Source: Thermoguttaceae bacterium (GTDB lineage Bacteria > Planctomycetota > Planctomycetia > Pirellulales > Thermoguttaceae). From it: 8,425 bases of DNA. The translations under genes were made by a program, and so were the position numbers. Positions within the stretch are counted from its first letter, which is position 1; each line of letters opens with the position of its first letter. This document shows positions 6,355 through 8,425 of this stretch, in pieces. The stretch is taken from the NCBI GenBank assembly GCA_028695865.1, contig JAQVID010000104.1, positions 1-8,425 of the forward strand, written 5' to 3'. The notes under the pieces are model-generated. The model saw only the letters and a list, made by a program, of their open reading frames with translations, did not search any database and was not told the origin of the DNA.

Positions 6355-6361
6355 CTCCTGA

Positions 6362-8425
6362 ATGAAAAAATTCTCCGTTCTGACTGCGACACGTTGCACA
6401 ATTTTGTGTGTTTTTTATCTGCTGTCTATATCTCCACTGTTTGGTGTGGAGTATCCCGGGAACTGTCCGGGCAAGGCCCACGGAACGTGTTCCAAGACGA
6501 CAGCCGTATTGGAAAATGACACGATTAAAATATCGTGGTCCCTGGCCGATGGTTGTCTTAAACCGATAGAACTGATGGGCAAAATTGACGGGGCGCGACT
6601 TGACTTGAGTGGTTCGGAATGCTTTTGCGTTTCCATTGTTCGATCGCCTCATCCGCAAACACGAACACTTAAAGCATCTTCCATGAAACTTGAAGGTGTG
6701 CCTGTACTAACTCGAATTGACGCCAATCCGAAAAGCGTCCGACTTGCCGATCGTCAGGCCGGTTGGCGACTGGACGCGACATTGTATGACGCGAAGACCG
6801 GTTTGGAAACGAAATGGAATGCCCTGCTTCGGGATGGTTCCAACTATGTGAGACAGTCAATGAAATGGTCTGCGCGAAAAGACCCAGTTGAAATTGTCGA
6901 GTTGACCATGTTCGAAGGAGCAGTCCCGAACGGCCAGGTTGCCGGACAGGTTGACGGTTCGCCCATTATCGGCAAGTGTCTTTTTCTGGGCATCGAAGAC
7001 CCTGCATCGAGTAGCAGTATCACAGACGGAATCGCGAAATGCTGTTATCCATTCCATAACGCCATTACCAAGGAAACGCCCTTTGAATTGTCCCTGGTCA
7101 TGGGCGTTCATCCGGTCCATCAGCTTCGCCGGGCGTTTTTGTACTATTTGGAGCGAGAGCGTGCTTGTCCGTATCGAATATGTTTACACCACAACAACGG
7201 AGAGCAAATTGGCGAAGATTATTACGCTCTGAAGAAAGATCAAAAGACGCAGAAAGAGGCTGCCGCCTACCGCGCGAAGCAGGAAAAAATCTGGCTGGAC
7301 GTTATGCGACAGACAGGAGACGCGATGAAAAGGCGTGGCGTGACACTTGCTTCTTATGTCCACGATTACGAATGGGACGATGAGTTTTTGGTATGGCAGT
7401 TCCACAACGGCTATCCGCAAGGTTTTGCTCCGGCCGCCAAAGTCGCTACAGAATTGGAATCGAGACTTGGCATATGGTTTTCGCCGTGGGGAGGTTATGC
7501 CGGACGGAAATACCGTGTTCAAGGGGGAACGTCGATTGGTTTGGAGCTAAATCAGCAGCACAACGCAACGGGTTTCTCGCTTGCCGCGCCTCGCTATTAC
7601 GCGCGATTTCGTGCAGCGACCATCAACATGCTTCGCGATTATCACGTAAGTTATTTCAAGTTCGATGGATTTCTCGGTTCGGTTCGGGCAACAGGACCAT
7701 CGACCTATCGCAGTGATTTTGAAGCGCTCTGGCGACTTCTTGCTGACCTGCGTCGTGAATCACCGGATGTTTTCATCAATACCTCGACGGGCAGTTGGCC
7801 ATCGCCGTTTTGGCTCATGCGTACCGATGCCATATGGCGTGGTGGAAGCGATACCGGTTTGGCGGGGGCCAAGGGTTCGGCGCGACAGCAATGGGTCAGT
7901 TACCGTGATATGGAAGTGTACAATCTTTTGACCAAGGGTCCGCTTTATCCGATTTCGTCGCTTATGATTCATGGTCTTATGGTGAACCAGGGCGGTCGTG
8001 TGACCACATTCAATGAGCAGGATATTATTGACGAAGCGTATTCGTTTTTCGCAACCGGTGTTAATGTTCAAGAACTTTATATTGATCCTGAAGTGATGAA
8101 CGATCGCCTTTGGGACGCTGTGGCCGAAGCTGCATCCTGGGCAAAGAAGAATGAAAAGGTATTGGCCGACGTACATTGGGCTGGCGGTGCCCCGGCGAAA
8201 TTGGAAATATACGGTTGGGCTGCCTGGTCTCCAGCCAAAGCGGTTCTTACGCTCCGCAATCCTGACGACAAAAACGCAAGTATTACGCTTGATATTTCCA
8301 AAGTATTTGAACTTTCAAACGGCGCGGCCAAAACCTATTCGCTCAAGAGCCCGTGGAAAAAAGACTCGCAGGCCCAGCCTGTCACCGTCACAGCCCGAAA
8401 GCCTCATACGTTCACGCTCAAGCCG
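6362..8425 (+). CDS. Exported GH36-like (alpha-galactosidase clan) glycoside hydrolase, 'enterotoxin'-labelled family; partial, 3' end cut
   Basis: The frame is open for 688 codons from the ATG to the window end. The final beta-sandwich strands are present, so little is missing. A signal peptide is clear: M-K-K start, hydrophobic core at residues 12-27, probable cleavage after F-G at 27-28. Residues about 30-275 look like a beta-rich N-terminal domain. About 300-600 form a (beta/alpha)8 barrel with S-Y-V-H-D-Y-E-W-D-D (331-340), W-F-S-P-W-G-G-Y (372-379), the probable nucleophile D435 in Y-F-K-F-D-G-F, N-T-S-T-G-S-W-P-S-P-F-W (473-484), and the probable acid/base D497 in W-R-G-G-S-D-T-G. About 610-688 form a C-terminal beta domain. 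These motifs resemble GH36-type retaining hydrolases (K-x-D and S-D). All ten mature cysteines lie before residue 275, fitting an exported disulfide-bonded domain. The substrate is unknown, probably an alpha-linked glycan. The 'enterotoxin' name is a database label without functional support here. Transcribed away from cas3 by its own promoter. Confidence 0.85.
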   Translation, partial: MKKFSVLTATRCTILCVFYLLSISPLFGVEYPGNCPGKAHGTCSKTTAVLENDTIKISWSLADGCLKPIELMGKIDGARLDLSGSECFCVSIVRSPHPQTRTLKASSMKLEGVPVLTRIDANPKSVRLADRQAGWRLDATLYDAKTGLETKWNALLRDGSNYVRQSMKWSARKDPVEIVELTMFEGAVPNGQVAGQVDGSPIIGKCLFLGIEDPASSSSITDGIAKCCYPFHNAITKETPFELSLVMGVHPVHQLRRAFLYYLERERACPYRICLHHNNGEQIGEDYYALKKDQKTQKEAAAYRAKQEKIWLDVMRQTGDAMKRRGVTLASYVHDYEWDDEFLVWQFHNGYPQGFAPAAKVATELESRLGIWFSPWGGYAGRKYRVQGGTSIGLELNQQHNATGFSLAAPRYYARFRAATINMLRDYHVSYFKFDGFLGSVRATGPSTYRSDFEALWRLLADLRRESPDVFINTSTGSWPSPFWLMRTDAIWRGGSDTGLAGAKGSARQQWVSYRDMEVYNLLTKGPLYPISSLMIHGLMVNQGGRVTTFNEQDIIDEAYSFFATGVNVQELYIDPEVMNDRLWDAVAEAASWAKKNEKVLADVHWAGGAPAKLEIYGWAAWSPAKAVLTLRNPDDKNASITLDISKVFELSNGAAKTYSLKSPWKKDSQAQPVTVTARKPHTFTLKP

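Larger units (their letters stand above)
6001..6361. other. Divergent control region between cas3 and the glycoside hydrolase gene
   Basis: These 361 bases contain no gene I can support. From left to right they hold the proposed cas3 5' leader with its AAAGGA, the cas3 promoter, a perfect 17-base dyad, an AT- and CA-rich stretch (about 6120-6200), a 12-base direct repeat, a small stem-loop, the hydrolase promoter, and the hydrolase leader with its GGGAGG. No CRISPR repeat is present. Confidence 0.75.

Noticed and set aside
6362..8425. Reading the plus-strand gene as an enterotoxin
   Set aside because: The translation has a glycoside hydrolase barrel with catalytic-type aspartates and no toxin motif; the name is an inherited database label.

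Overview
The window holds the effector half of a type I-C (Csd/Dvulg) CRISPR-Cas locus, all on the minus strand, and on the plus strand an almost complete, divergently transcribed gene for an exported GH36-like glycoside hydrolase. The host is a bacterium. The hydrolase belongs to a family that databases often label 'enterotoxin', and from memory this family is commonest in Planctomycetes, Lentisphaerae and Verrucomicrobia. Shine-Dalgarno sites and sigma70-type promoters are clear. These suggest a bacterium of the PVC group, but the phylum is an inference and is not proven by the window.

Layout, following CRISPR transcription from right to left: cas3 (HD nuclease-helicase), an 81-base gap with tandem repeats, cas5c, cas8c overlapping cas5c by four bases, an 85-base gap, and cas7c, which runs off the left edge. 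Inside the 3' end of cas8c, a near-ideal Shine-Dalgarno followed by an in-frame GTG marks the internal gene for the small subunit Cas11c. The adaptation genes cas4-cas1-cas2 and the CRISPR array are not in the window. In this subtype they normally follow cas7, so they would lie beyond the left edge.

The longest cas3 reading frame begins at a TTG that is part of a TTGACA -35 box. The matching -10 box lies 17 bases on, inside the same frame. The real start is therefore probably a TTG 93 bases downstream, preceded by AAAGGA, giving a protein that begins M-A-K-T-I-F-A-H as Cas3 proteins of this type do. A second promoter (TTGACA, 17 bases, TACAAT with an extended -10) drives the hydrolase in the opposite direction. 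The roughly 360 bases between the two coding regions hold both promoters, a perfect dyad just upstream of the cas3 -35 box, a 12-base direct repeat and a small stem-loop. I see no gene there.

How the genes work together: Cas5c, Cas8c, Cas7c and Cas11c form the crRNA-guided Cascade complex (PAM and target DNA recognition), which recruits Cas3 to unwind and degrade the target. Cas5c is also the crRNA-processing nuclease of this subtype. Here two of its three known catalytic positions appear to be substituted, which is the most notable departure from a standard I-C system. The hydrolase has no evident functional link to the CRISPR genes.
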